Shown here in pieces: positions 1-12,944 of a stretch of DNA of 64,000 bases. The notes below the pieces were generated by a model, which saw nothing but the letters and a program-made list of their open reading frames with translations, was not told the origin of the DNA and ran no database searches. The translations under genes and the position numbers were made by a program. Within the stretch, counting starts at the first letter, position 1. Every line of letters begins with the position of its first letter. Source of the DNA: Diogma glabrata (lineage: Eukaryota; Arthropoda; Insecta; Diptera; Cylindrotomidae). The stretch is from positions 379,409,269 through 379,473,268 of the forward strand of contig OY856186.1 in the NCBI GenBank assembly GCA_963693315.1, read 5' to 3'.

Positions 1-432
1 AAAGGTATGGTTTGAAGTTTCTCAGAAAAAACTCCACTTCACATTTTTCGTGTTTCGGATGAATTCGAACCTTCCTCGTCAGTGCCTGGCTCGAATGCTT
101 GGGCAGAAACGCTATCGATTATGACAATTTCGAAGTTGAAACTTCTTCATCACTTATTTATTTTACTTAAGTTGAATGTCAATCCACTGTCATTAGACTC
201 CATATTATGGAGATGTTTTTACATTATATGGGATTTTTTGCATTAAATTTCTAGACAATACTTTGTGTGAATTAATAGAATGGGGAACATTTCTATTCTA
301 ATTAACATCCTAAGTCTAAATTTTATATTTTCTATCACAGACTTATTCATCACATTTTACAACACTATTAGTGAAATCTTTTCTACTGTACCGAACAAAT
401 TCCGACACGAATTATCGAAATTTGTATATTAC
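1..432. other. Unassigned AT-rich sequence
   Basis: No recognisable gene. A 65-codon open stretch at 280-477 runs from here into the repeat that starts at 433 and has no family features, so I do not call it. Confidence 0.5.
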
Positions 433-585
433 TTCGGTCTGAAAGACTTAAGTATTACATTCATGAGCCAAAAGTGAAATTCTTACCCCCACTTTTTTGG
501 CATTTCTCGTCGTTTTAGGACCTACTGATTCTAAAAATGCAAAAAAAAATGTAGTCTGTCTGCTGACCGTCCGGCCGTCATTGCT
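433..585 (+). mobile_element. Left-end fragment of the ACTTCGG repeat family
   Basis: The sequence begins TACTTCGGTCTGAAAGAC and matches, nearly base for base over about 150 bp, the left ends at 22779 and 23620. This covers the stretch with 'cttacccccactttttt', 'acgttttaggacctactg', an A-run and the start of a CCGTCC-rich tract. The copy stops soon after the CCGTCC tract, so it is 3' truncated. The shared boundary in three places marks the true left end of the element. Confidence 0.8.
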
Positions 586-2686
586 GTAGTGCAAATAATA
601 GCATAACACTACTATATAATATTAACTACACTACTGTATAATATTATGCCACTAATGTTTTATATGCCACTACTAAATGATAAAATGTAGTGCTAATTGA
701 AGCGAAGCGAGCAAAGCTCCATTTTCCCCCGATTCGGCATTTCCATTGTCTGCATACTCCTCCCAAACTATTAAAGATATCAAAATGAAATTTTGCATGT
801 AAGACGACATCTAGCCATAGATGGTTTACAAAACAAAATATTGAAAATTAAACATAATTAAACATACCACGGAGGAATAATCACCGAAAAACGGTTCCCA
901 TAGACTTTCAATGGGAAAATTATAATCTTTTCACAACTTAAACAAATTATTTAATTTTTTTTTGTTTTTTTTTAATTTTTTATATTTTTTTTTTAATTTT
1001 TTTTTTTATTTTTTTTTTTTGAACTGCAGTGATATTAATTCAGTAAATTATTTGTGATATAACATCACCCCGATGGAAAATCTCCCATCAAGAATAATAT
1101 AAGAACTGAATCTAAAAAATGATGGTGCAAATTATGAAACTTTTTGCAATCCATACAATTTTAGAGCGATCTAGTTTCGAACCAATGAGAAAATTTTAAA
1201 GTTTAAAAAAGTTTATCATTCTCATCAGGGCTAGCCGACTAGATAACCTCTACCAAAAATTGTCAACGCTAAATATAAACCAAAAATTAGGCTACAACTC
1301 TAGCGAAGTATAAAAAAATAATATGGGCTTGTTACGTAGTAGTCCAACAAAGGTGTGCCTACATATCCGATAAGATTACCAACTAAGGCACATACCATTG
1401 GGAGGACGAATGCCAAATTAATGAACATAAATGCTGATAAACATTTCCAGTTTGGTTATAGTGTTGGCTAATGCCATTTACTTAAATCTTTGTATGCCGT
1501 ACTAGGACCTCTTCCATCAAATCGTGATATTGGTAGGACTTGCTAGGTTGGAGCATAGGTTACCCGTTTTACTAAGGTTAAGTAACTTTCTTCATTTAAT
1601 AACCGGTGATAGTAAATGCTCAGTATATCTAATGAAGAAAAAAAAAATAATACGGTAATGCACCACTAAACAGTAATCCCAAATAAACGTCAAGCAATTA
1701 GACTATCTTTGTCAACCACTTCATCCCCGCCGATTGGTCGTGGTGTATAATTGGCCGATGTTACTTTAATACAACTTGTACTAGAGGTTGTTCGATCGGG
1801 TGGCCGAAAAGTTGTTCGGACTATCATCTAAGCGCGGTGTTAGTTTGTCGAGATAAAGATATTCTATTGCACGGGATTGATTTAATTATAGATCCAAAAA
1901 CAACATTATAATAACCCGAAATTTAGACTCAAACAGAAAAAAAACAATATGGTAACTTACATGCATCAAAATACATGGATTATAGGAAAGATAAACCATA
2001 ACCCCAAAAATAAATCCATTAATAGTTGAATTTGAACTGTTGGTTGAATATTTCCTCTTTATTTATCAATTGGTATTTAATTGCCTTCCCATTCACCCCC
2101 ACATATGCATCCCATGCATACATACACACATTCATACATACCTGCACACTCATTTATTTATATAGCTAAGGTAACTCACCCCATAGGTAGCCTCGATCCC
2201 GTTCCTCTCCCAGTTAGCTATTTAGCCTTCCATCATCCACACTGCTTCGGAACAGGCAGCGAGCAGAAGAATTATCAAAGCCAGCTGGTTTATGTAGTTA
2301 TCCCTTGGTAATAAGAATCTTTACCGAAAGTCAGTGGAGGAGGATAAACGTTAGTTCTTTTCACCCTTCCGTCCCTGCTTTTACCAATCCCGCTTATTCG
2401 AAGCATAGGACGAACACAACAAACAAAAAAATGTTTCTTTGTTTTTCTTTTTTTTTTATAGCTTCACCACGGTTATTGACTACGCTACCGGTGTAAGTAA
2501 GTTTTAGAGCTTAATTATCCAGGACCCGGAAAGTTAACATTCCCAAATCGGGCTACCCGGCTATGCATTCCATAATGAAGTCAATTACAGAACGTCGGTT
2601 GTATTCTGTGGCCTCTCTGGTTATTGGGTATATTGCAGTTGTGGTTCCGATTCAATAATTAATTACCACGAAAGGAATAATTTGCA
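586..2686. other. Non-genic AT-rich stretch with poly-T tract
   Basis: Contains short 'actact/agtgc' motifs at 600-700 that recur at 10085-10165, and a T-rich tract at about 949-1020. A minus-strand open stretch at about 1312-1453 reads as hydrophobic sequence, possibly a remnant of a transporter, but this is too weak to call. The open frames at 2081-2496 have no recognisable domains. Confidence 0.4.
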
Positions 2687-3200
2687 AAATTTTACTAAAT
2701 CGGATGAACATTTCCTGATCAATTAATTACAATTTATTGTTCATAAACTATTATTATAATTGTTTAAACTTTTGACTATGTTTCAATAAAGATTTTACAC
2801 ATAAACTAACATTACTCAAAATTTTACTAGTCGGAGTTGCATTTACAGTTTATTGTTCATATGCCATTAATTATATTGTTATTAACTAATTTAAAGTTTT
2901 GGTTACACTATAATAAATAATCACGCAACAATATAAATAAGATCAAAAATTTTTCTAATAAGGCTTGCATTTCGTATTGAGCTAATTAAGGTATATAGTT
3001 CATATATTATTAACACTAATATTATTATTTAATTTAAAGTTTTAATCATGCTACAATAAATATTTACACCGTGAGCAAGAGATTTCAAAATTTGGCTAAC
3101 CGAACAGGGATTTAATGATTTGATCACACTTCATGGTTCATACACTAATATCACATCCGATCATATTTAATTTAAGGTATTGATTATGTCGCACTGATTA
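2687..3200. repeat. Degenerate tandem repeat, about 130-bp unit, four copies
   Basis: Four diverged units start near 2687, 2819, 2945 and 3086. Each shows the order 'aaaattttact(a)', 'cggacttgcattt'-like, 'gttcata..attatta', 'tttaaagttttgattatg', 'acaataaata'. The similarity is well below that of the younger arrays in this window, so this is an old satellite-like tract. Confidence 0.65.
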
Positions 3201-4034
3201 GATTCGCCGAAGGAAACTGTAATCCGAATTTGGCGATGCCTCTCATAATAATTTAATTTCTGTGTTTCATTAAAATTATAATCCCCCTTGATACTGAATA
3301 TATGAGAGTTTAGATTAGGCTTCCATAATTCTATACGCAGACATAATTGGCAGTCGAAATTTTTACCATCCGGAAGGGCAGTACATAATCATTCCAATCT
3401 TATCTCTACTATCACTATCCAATAAAATTTATCTTGCCAACTATTTTAATCTTCAAAGAAAAAATACACCAAAATATGAACCGTCATACATTTTTTTTGT
3501 TTTCGCCATCTGTTCATTTTGTCATCACTTTCGATTTTTGTAATTAATCGTGGATACTCACAGAACTGGATCCTGTTTTCTGCTTTAAGTCTTCCAAGGC
3601 CTGTGTCTTCTTCCTTTATTAATTGCCACCCAGAAAAAATCCTTTTAATTTGTTTACGTGTTGGTTTTATTCAACAAAGAATCACGATCACCTTTTCTTT
3701 TTGAAAAAAAAAAACTTAATTGACAGCTTCACACAACATTACGTCAAAAGAAAACAGTAATCTAATAACAAAAAGAATTATGCGACTAGTAGTCACATTA
3801 ATAGAAAAACGAAAAATCAAAAGAGAACGAGGCCGCTAGTCAACTACTATTTATATACCATTAATAACGATCGATAAGGTAGTTTCTTTGGGAAATTTGA
3901 TTTTCGTTACATCGCCAGTTATTACTCCCATTAAGGAATAAAACTGCTAGTTTGTAATAGAAATTTAAAAAAACAATTTTAAAACGAAAACATTATTTAC
4001 GAAACAATTGACCGAATTATAATGTAAATAATGT
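3201..4034. other. Unassigned AT-rich sequence
   Basis: No gene or repeat structure recognised. The flank ends in GATTAT, which is the left target duplication of the next element. Confidence 0.4.
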
Positions 4035-4040
4035 GATTAT

Positions 4041-7000
4041 TAGGGTGGCCCTTAAAAACAAAAATTTTTATTTTTTGTACGGCACCCTCCCATTTCGTGT
4101 GAATACCCATAAAAATATTATTTGCAAAATCTGATATCAATCGCTCAATTTTAAGACGTGCCTCCGACCACTTAAAGTTGAGAAATTTTGTTCTGGACCC
4201 TAAAAAAAAATTTTTTTTTTTTTGTGCGACACCCTCTCATTTTGTGTCAATTCCCATAAAAAAATTATGTGTAGAAATTGATATCAATCGTTCAACTCTA
4301 AGGGGTGCCCTCGGCCACTTAAAGTTAGAAGGTTTGGTTGTGGCCATTACAAAGAAAAATTTAAATTTTTTGTACGACAACCTCCGATTTGGTGTCGATA
4401 CCCATAAAAATTCTATGTGTAAAATTTGAAATCCATCGGTCAACTCTAAAGGGTTCCCCCGGCCACTTAAAGTTGAAAGGTTTGGTTGTGGCTATTACAA
4501 AGAAAAATTTAAATTTTTTGTACGACACCCTTCCATTTGGTGTCGATACCCATAAAAATATTATTTGTAAAATTTGAAATCAATCGGTCAACTCTAAGGG
4601 GTGCCTCCAGCACCTTAAAGTTGAGGGGTTTTGTTGTGGCCATTATATAGAAAAATTTAAATTTTTTGTACGACACCCTCCAATTTGATGTCGATACCCA
4701 TAAAAATATTATGATTAAAATTAGAAATCCATCGGTCAACTCTAAGGGGTGCCCCTGGCCACTTAAAGTTGAGAGGTTTGGTTGTGGCCATTACAAAGAA
4801 AAATTTGAATTTTTTGTACGACACCCTTCCATTTGGTGTCGATACCCATAAAAATATTATTTGTAAAATTTGAAATCAATCGGTCAACTACAAGGGGTGC
4901 CTACGGCCACTTAAAGTTGAGGGGTTTTGTTGTGGCCATTTTAAAGAAAAATTTAAATTTTTTGTACCACACGCTCCCATTTCATGTCAATACCCGTAAA
5001 AATATTATGTGCAAAATTTGAAATCAATCGGTCAATTCTAAGACGTGCCTCCGGCCACTTAATGGCCAGAACAAAACCTTTCAAGTTTAAGTGGGCGGGG
5101 GCACGCCATAGAGTTGAACGATTTATTTCAAATTTTGCAAATAACATTTTCAAGGGTATTCACACGCAATATGGGGGTGTCGTACAAAAAATTAAATTTT
5201 TCTTTGTAATGGCCAGAACAAAACCTTTCAAGCTTAAGTGGTCGGGGGCACGCCTTAGAGTTGAACGATTGAATTCAAATTTTACAAATAATTTTTTTAT
5301 GGGTATTGACACGAAAAGGGAGGGTGTCGTGCAAAAAATTAAAAATTTTTTTTTAAGGTCCAGAACAAAATTTCTCAACTTTAAGTGGCCGGAGGCACGT
5401 CTTAGAATTGACCGATTGATTTCAAATGTGGCAACTAATATTTTTACGGGTATTGATATGAAATGGGAGGGTGTCGTACAAAAAAATTTAAATTTTTCTT
5501 TGTAATGGCCAGAACAAAACCTTTCAAGTTTAAGTGGCCGGGGGCACCCCTTAGAGTTGAACGATTGATTGCAAATTTTACAAATAATTTTTTTATGGGT
5601 ATTGACACGAAATGGGAGGGTGTCGCACAAAAAATTTAAATTTTTTTTTAAGGTCCAGAACAAAATTATTCAACTTTAAGTGGCCGGAGGCACGTCTTAG
5701 AATTGACCAATTGATTTAAAATTTTGCAAATAATATTTTTACGGGTATTGACATGAAATGGGAGAGTGTCGTACAAAAAATTTAAATTTTTCTTTGTAAT
5801 AGCCAGAACAAAACCTCTCAACTCTAAGTGGCTGGGGGCACGCGTTAAAAATGACCGATTGATTTCAAATTTTGCAAATAACATTTTTACGGGTATTCAC
5901 ACGTAATGAGAGGGTGCCGTACAAAAAATATGAATTTATCTTTGTAATAGCCAGAACAAAACTTTTCAAGTTTAAGTGGCCGGGGGCACGCCTTAGAGTT
6001 GAACGATTGATTTCAAATTTTACACATAATTTCTTCAATACCCATATTGACATGAAATGGGAAGGTGTCGCACAAAAAATAAAAAAAATTTTTTTTAAGG
6101 TCCAGAACAAAATTTCTCAACTTTAAGTGGTCGGAGGCACGTCTTAGAATTGACCGATTGATTTCAAATTTTGCACATAATATTTTTACGGGTATTGACA
6201 TGAAATGGGAGGGTGTCGTACAAAAAATTTAAATTTTTCTTTATAATGGCCACAACAAAACCCCTCAACTTTAAGTGGCCGGAGGAACCCCTTGTAGTTG
6301 ACCGATTGATTTCAAATTTTATTTTTATGGGTATCGACACCAAATGGAAGGGTGTCGTACAAAAAATTCCAAATTTTTCTTTGTAATGGCCACAACCAAA
6401 CCTTTCAACTTTAAGTGGCCAGGGGCACCCCTTAGAGTTGACCGATGGATTTCTAATTTTAAACCGAATATTTTTATGGGTATCGACATCAAATTGGAGG
6501 GTGTCGTACAAAAAATTTAAATTTTTCTTTATAATGGCCACAACAAAACCCCTCAACTTTAAGGTGCCGGAGGCACCCCTTAGAGTTGACAGATTGATTT
6601 CAAATTTTACAAATAATATTTTTATGGGTATCGACACCAAATGGAAGGGTGTCGTACAAAAAATTTAAATTTTTCTTTGTAATAGCCACAACCAAACCTT
6701 TCAACTTTAAGTGGCCGGGGGAACCCCTTAGAGTTGACCGATGGATTTCAAATTTTACACATAGAATTTTTATGGGTATCGACACCAAATCGGAGGGTGT
6801 GGTACAAAAAATTTAAATTTTTCTTTATAATGGCCACAACAAAACCTCTCAACTCCAAGTGGCCGGGGGCACCCCTTAGAGTTGACCGATTGACTTCAAA
6901 TTTTACACATAATATTTTTATGGGTATTGACACCAAATGGGAGAGTGTTGTACAAAAATTTAAATTTTTCTTTGTAATGGCCACAACCAAACCTCTCAAC

Positions 7001-7294
7001 TTTAAGTGGCCGGGGGCACCCCTTAGAGTTGAACGATTGATTTCAATTTTTACACATAATTTTTTTATGGGTATTGACACGAAATGAGAGGGTGTCGTAC
7101 AAAAAAAAAAAAATTTTTTTTAGGGTCCAGAACAAAATTTCTCAACTTTAAGTGGTCGGAGGCACGTCTTAGAATTGACCGATTGATATCAGATTTTGCA
7201 AATAATATTTTTATGAGTATTCACACGAAATGGGAGGGTGCCGCAAACTGTACAATGAAAAAAAAAATTCTAGTGTAACCTAAGGGCCACCCTA
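4041..7294. mobile_element. 3.25-kb foldback transposon built of 148-bp tandem units
   Basis: The ends are TAGGGTGGCCCTTA and its exact inverse TAAGGGCCACCCTA. The hexamer GATTAT lies immediately outside on both sides (4035-4040 and 7295-7300), a probable target site duplication. Inside, a 148-bp unit ('gtcaactctaaggggtgcc', 'ggccacttaaagttgag', 'ttttttgtacgacaccct', 'gatacccataaaaa') repeats in forward orientation to about 5060, then in reverse orientation to about 7245, so most of the element can fold on itself. Every open frame within it is a translation of this unit. No transposase is visible, so it would be mobilised in trans. The layout resembles FB/Galileo-type foldback elements; the superfamily is not determined. 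Confidence 0.9.
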
Positions 7295-7300
7295 GATTAT

Positions 7301-8404
7301 GGATCAATGATAATACACAACCGTTCTTTTATTAACTTTACAGCGATTAATGATTGTAAATCACACACAGGAAACTACATTGGGAAACATTACTAATTAA
7401 TAGTTGACGGTAGGAAATCTATATGGGTTAACGGAACTAGGAATACAACTTGAACAAAAAAGAAATTACATTTGACAAGTACTACCCAACAGTTCCATGT
7501 TCATTTTGATAGCGATTGACGAAGTCAAACCAAATATAGGGATTCACATCGGAAAATACCACACAACTACTTGATGATAATAGACTTTTGTGGCGAAAAC
7601 TATAGTTAATGATGACTAAGGATTGAGTACACAAAAAAACATTATGGAAGTCTCAGCCAATGCCAATTTGATGTATATGGGAAAACAGCGAATCCATAAA
7701 TCAGGGAAGTATCTAATTGCGTCGTCGACTACCAGGCTACTTCGTTACAATTTTTCAGTTATAAAATAAATATTTTTTAAAAAAATTAGGTTTCGGTTTG
7801 GTGTAAGTATGAATGTATGGGTGTTATTTCTGTAATGCTAATTGATTTATTTATAATGAATAATGGCATACAAATTCGCATTTATGTTATCAGCCTCCAA
7901 TGCGGTAACACTCGAAAAATTTAATTTAAAGTTTTTAAGGACTCAGAAATACAGCTAAACATGCCGTCTGCTGATTCATTGGCACTTTCATTCAAATCAA
8001 TAAACTTATGTTGTTATTTATGTTAGCCAGTTACTCATAAATAGTTCTGTTCTGTATATTTACATTTTCCTTCAAAATCGTTAGCTTTCTGTAGCCAAAT
8101 GTTTTACTTTATAACAAAATTCAGTTCAGTCATTTTATTTTATTAATAATACAAAGAAGTAAGAACAGCTAATTTGTAACTAAGGTTATTTAAAAAAAAA
8201 ACAGAGGTCTAACGGTGGATTTAATTCAAAATTATTTAAACAATTGTAGCTTACCACCTGAATAAATCATGCAATAAAGCATAGATATTCACATATGTCA
8301 CAGCGATGTAAATTGTTTGCTTAATTGTCTTAATTGTTACTAATCTTTCGACATAAAATAAAATAATCGGTTACAAATTTAATATAAGTAAAGGTGCAAT
8401 CACG
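7301..8404. other. Unassigned AT-rich sequence
   Basis: Nothing recognised on either strand; no open frame with family features. Confidence 0.4.
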
Positions 8405-9410
8405 ATTACTTATTTTTTATTCGCCTACATATTAAAGTGTTACTTTATTACTGTGATTTGCGGCTTTAAAGTACCACTTTTCAACTATTTATTTTGTTGT
8501 CATAGCTACGTCCAAAAAAGTAAAAAGCATTTGTATTTGTTTAAATTCTATGAAAAATAAAATTTTTTATCAAAGCAACCCTCAAATCCAAAATTTTACT
8601 TTCGAATTAAAATAGTTGTTATCATTTGATGTCATAGCTACACAATAATTTGGGAAAAATAATAAATATTTTTTATTCACCTACATATTAAAGTGTTACT
8701 TTATTACTGTGATTTGCGGCTTTAAAGTATCACTTTTCAACTATTTATTTTGTTGTCATAGCTACGTCCAAAAAAGTAAAAAGCATTTGTATTTGTTTAA
8801 ATTCTATGAAAAATAAAATTTTTTATCAAAGCAACCCTTAAATTCAAAATTTCATTATCCAATTAAAATAGTTGTTATCATATGTTGTCATAGCTACACA
8901 ATAATTTGGAAAAAATAATAAATATTTTGTCAAAGGTTGCTTGTTCCATATATTTTTATTTTAAAATTTATGAAAATTTATAATTTTATTTTAGAATAAA
9001 CAAATTTTCTTAAAATATTTTGCTTGCGGCGAATAAAAAATAGTATATAATGCACGGACGTAAGCTATTTTGGACTTAATGTGGGTGCAAATCTCGGCTA
9101 ACGCCTCGATTTGCAAACTCCACATCCGTCCAAAATCTTTAGCTTTACGTCCTAGCATCATAATGTACTATTGTCAAAGGTTACTTGTTCCACATATTTT
9201 TATTTTAAAATTTATGAAAATTTATAATTTTAATTTAGAATAAACAACTTTTCTTAAAATATTTTGCTTGCGGCTAATAAAAAATAGTATATGATGCACG
9301 GACGTAAGCTATTTTGGACTTAATGTTGTTGCAAATCTCAGCTAGCGCCTCGATTTGCAAACTCCACATCCGTCCAAAATCTTTAGCTTTACGTCCTAGC
9401 ATCATAATGA
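8405..9410. repeat. Interspersed repeat with both halves tandemly duplicated (P-P'-Q-Q')
   Basis: Segment P (8411-8640; 'gtgttactttattactgtgatttgcgg' region) recurs at 8666-8895. Segment Q (about 8931-9172; 'gcacggacgtaagctatttt', 'acgtcctagcatcataatg') recurs at 9173-9409. A P-Q element in the opposite orientation is found at 39853-40277, with further pieces at 40590-40830 and 43850-44060. Q itself contains an imperfect inverted pair around 'cggacgtaagct' and 'agctttacgtcc'. Confidence 0.8.
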
Positions 9411-11004
9411 CCTGTTTTGCAATTCCGAATCACAATTCAACGTATTTCGATATTGTCAAAAATGTCAAAAAGTGAGATTTTTCTGCACTGTTTTATTTTT
9501 CGGCACTGTTTTATTTTTCATGGAAAATTTTCTCAATGCTAAGTTGATAATAGAAATGTTTACTTATATTTTAATATGAATGTTGATTGTAAAAAATTTG
9601 GTTGCAAAATAATTTTGTTTAATTGTGATTCGAAATTGCAAAAAACGTTGTGTGCAACTCGTTGCACAAATTGATTTTTTTCCGCACTTGTCGTATATTC
9701 GTCCAACTCGGCTTCACCTCGTTGGACAAAATTACGACGCGTGCGGAAAAAATCAACTTTGTTCACCTCGATACACAAAGTACTATTGCTAACGCGTTTT
9801 TTGAGAGAAATAGGTTGGAAAAAAAATCTATTTTTTTTAGTGTAAGATATTGTATTACAGTTTGCCTAAAGTAGGACATTTTTATAGTAAAGTAGGACGT
9901 AGGACTTTCTTGCTCCAAAGTAGGACTGTCCTACCGAAAGTAGGACACGTGGCAACCCTAATTGTAACATATCTTCGGACATATCTTCAGATATATCTTT
10001 TGGATTGGACATATCTACGCCCCTTTTTATCAATTGCATTCTGCATTGGTATTGTTGTTTATATCACACAGATAATAATGAAAAATGTAGTGCCACTACT
10101 GTTTTATGATTACTACTATATGATAAATTATAGTGCAAGAAACTTCGACACTACTAAATGATGTAAATATATCGATATATTGAAGCCGTATTGAAATATT
10201 TCCGATACACTTATACACTTATTAAAATGTAGAGTAAGGTTAGGTTAGTGATGGTTAATGTACCCAAATTTAGTGGAATTGATTTGGCCACTATTTATTT
10301 TATATAATAAAACTCAGTCACTATTGATACTGTAAAGTTTTTATTGTAAACATGTAAAACTTTATGTATTCAGTAGATAAGTCACAAAAAAACCACAAAA
10401 CCACTAAGTCACCTCTTTATCTATTCAGTAGATAAGTCACCACAAAACTTGTTTGATTACTTTTTGTAAATAAAAAAAAACTTTATTTATTTAGTAAATA
10501 TTTTATTTAGTAAGTCACTAGCTTAGAGATTTGGAATTTCTCTAATTATGTTCACAAACACTGCTTAATTATTACTTTCTTTACTTAATTTTACTTTAAT
10601 CACTGCTACTTAATTATTAATTATTCTGCTACAACTCAACGACTCACTTTTTATTGATTTTCGTACAATTATTGATTTTCGTACAATTATTGATTTTCGT
10701 AAAATGACTGTAATGACCGCTTCGGTTGATTTCTTTGATACGATTCCCAGATTGGTAATTAAAATATTACTTATAAAATTAAAAAATGATTACTCGTTAA
10801 ACTTATTATTAAAAATATTGCGAGGCTGACTTCACCACAGCTCTGGAAACATAGTGTTCTGGATATATAATGAGCTAATATCCATCAAATTCTTTAATTA
10901 AAAGCTAACCAATGTTATAGGTTTCGCGTAGTTCTAATTATAAAAATATTAAAGAAAGCAGTTGTATCCCATCAAACATAAATTCTGTTGTACGAGGAAA
11001 AGTA
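9411..11004. other. Non-genic stretch with small repeats and one hairpin
   Basis: Holds an inverted repeat at about 9666-9760 (arms 'aaattgatttttttccgcac' and its near complement, inner pair gtccaac/gttggac), a cluster of 'aagtaggac' motifs at 9868-9955, and three copies of a 19-bp unit 'ttattgattttcgtacaa' at 10634-10696. No gene recognised. Confidence 0.55.
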
Positions 11005-12420
11005 AAAAAAAATTTAACCGGAAGTGGCAAACAGGAAGTTGGGATACAGAACTGTTGTGAACCGTACTAAATGGTAATCTATAAAGTTACATCTAATTTG
11101 ATTATCAGGTACAGATGTTATTGAGCTTTCAAAAAAGCAGATGTATGGGACAGCCCACTACTACTTTGTTCACTTTCGCTCAAAAACTAATCAGTTCCTT
11201 GCCGTTCATAGTTGCATCTTTTTCGAAAGTGTCATCAAAATTTATTCACGAACGAATGCTGTGTGTTCCCAACAAACATTGAAAAAATTGTGTCATAGTA
11301 AACAGGTGTTCGGGAGGCCAACCGCTCTTACTTCAATATTGTCCAAAAACTAACCAGTTCTTTGTTATTTAAGTCTCCATCTTTTTTCTAATTGTCATTA
11401 AAATAAATTAATGAATGAAGTCTGTATGCTTCCAACAAACTTTAAAAACAAAGTGTGAAAAGTCAGCATTTGTATGGTAGACCCCCCGCAACTTTGATTA
11501 ATGTGTCCCAAAAGATGATAATTATCTTCTCACACTAATTGGAACCTTTTTCATAAGTTTAATCATAATCACTTCAATATTGTAGGCTGTAGTGAGCATA
11601 AAGACACTGAAAAAAATGGAAAAATTACAAAAATAATTGTTTACTGGCAGTGAAAAACCGGAAGTTGGGATGCAGAACTGTTTTGAACCATACTAAATGC
11701 TGATGTACCAAGTTTCATTCAATTCGATTATCAGGTACAGATGTTATTGAGCTTTTGAAAAACAGGTGTTCCGGGAACCCCACACCACTTTGTTCACTAT
11801 CGCTCAAAAACTAATCAGTTCTTTGTCATACATATTTGCATCTTTTTCCAAAGTGTCATCAAAATTCATTCACAAACGAATGTTTTATGCTCCCAACAAA
11901 CATAAAAAACTTTGTGGAAAAAACCACCTGTATGGTGGACCCCTCCAACCTTTTATCCAATGTACTCCAAAAGCTGATAAAATCTTTCTCATGATACTTG
12001 AAAGCTTTTACCAACGTTTCATGAAAATTGATCGGTAATTGTAGGCTACAGTAGGGATAAACACTTGAAAAAAAAACTTTTTAGCCGGAAGTGACAAACC
12101 GAAAGTTGGTATGCAGAAATATTGGAAACTGTACTAAAACCTTATATACTAAGTTTCAATAATATCATAAGCCGGGATTAGAAGTTATTTAAGATTTAAA
12201 CTTAGAGGTGCTCGGGAGACCCCCCTCCATTTTGTCCAAATTTAAAATGAATCCAGATCATCCATTTTCAAGTGAACCTGTTTCATTTGCCAAATTTTCA
12301 TCACGATCCTATGCAGAAAGGTCATCCACACACCCACCCACGCACATACAGACGTACACCAAAATTTTTATTGGCTATTTAGGTAGAGGATGGTCCAAAA
12401 TAAGAAAAAACAAAATTTAG
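11005..12420. repeat. Three diverged tandem copies of an interspersed repeat
   Basis: Copies begin near 11018, 11655 and 12082 with 'ccggaagt..gttgg.atgcagaa'. They continue through 'gattatcaggtacagatgttattgagcttt', 'caaaaactaatcagttctttg' and 'aagtgtcatcaaaat..attcac'. The third ends in a 'cacacacccacccacgcacatacagacgtaca' type tail (given in part: cacccacgcacatacagac). Conserved short open frames inside differ by frameshifts between copies, so no protein is claimed. Confidence 0.7.
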
Positions 12421-12944
12421 GGTATGTAATTTTTTTTTCACTATAGATTGCATTACTTCACACAATTTAAAATTGTGGTGAAGTAATAACATATTGCTAT
12501 AAAGACGACCCACTGACCAAACTTTAGTTTTTTGTTTTTATTTTATTTTTTGTTATTTAAAAATTACATAATGTAATTTCACGAATTTAACGTTTATTTT
12601 AATTTAATTTTAATAAAGATTTATTAGGTTATTATGGAAACGCGAAAATATTGTTTTAATAAAATTGGAATAAATGTACGATTTGCGAAAAGGTGTTATG
12701 AAATTTCGATATACAATTGTAATCGGTTGAAATGGAAAACTAAAGTTTAGGTCAGTGTTGTGTTGGACTATTTGTTTATAATTTGGATATTGATTTATAT
12801 TAATTAATTGATTAGTTTGGATATTGGGAAATGTTCGTTTAGAAGTTATTTGAATATAGGAAAATGTTAGTTTGGGAGTTAAGGTGTTTTTGGGAAGTTG
12901 TTGTGGTAAAACCCGTAATTGTTTTTACTACATTACCTACGAAA
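12421..12944. other. Unassigned sequence with a small hairpin
   Basis: An 18-bp-arm hairpin lies at about 12451-12489 ('attacttcac' ... 'gtgaagtaat'). The rest is AT-rich without recognised features. Confidence 0.45.

Noticed and set aside
1312..1453. Hydrophobic minus-strand frame resembling a transporter helix pair
   Set aside because: Only about 45 codons, no signature motif and no continuation; similarity to the transporters here is too vague.
2081..2496. Two overlapping open frames
   Set aside because: No domain, biased composition, no splice or neighbour support.
4178..7278. Many open frames of 60-173 codons on both strands
   Set aside because: All are translations of the same 148-bp unit in different frames, with no domain; they follow from repeat periodicity.
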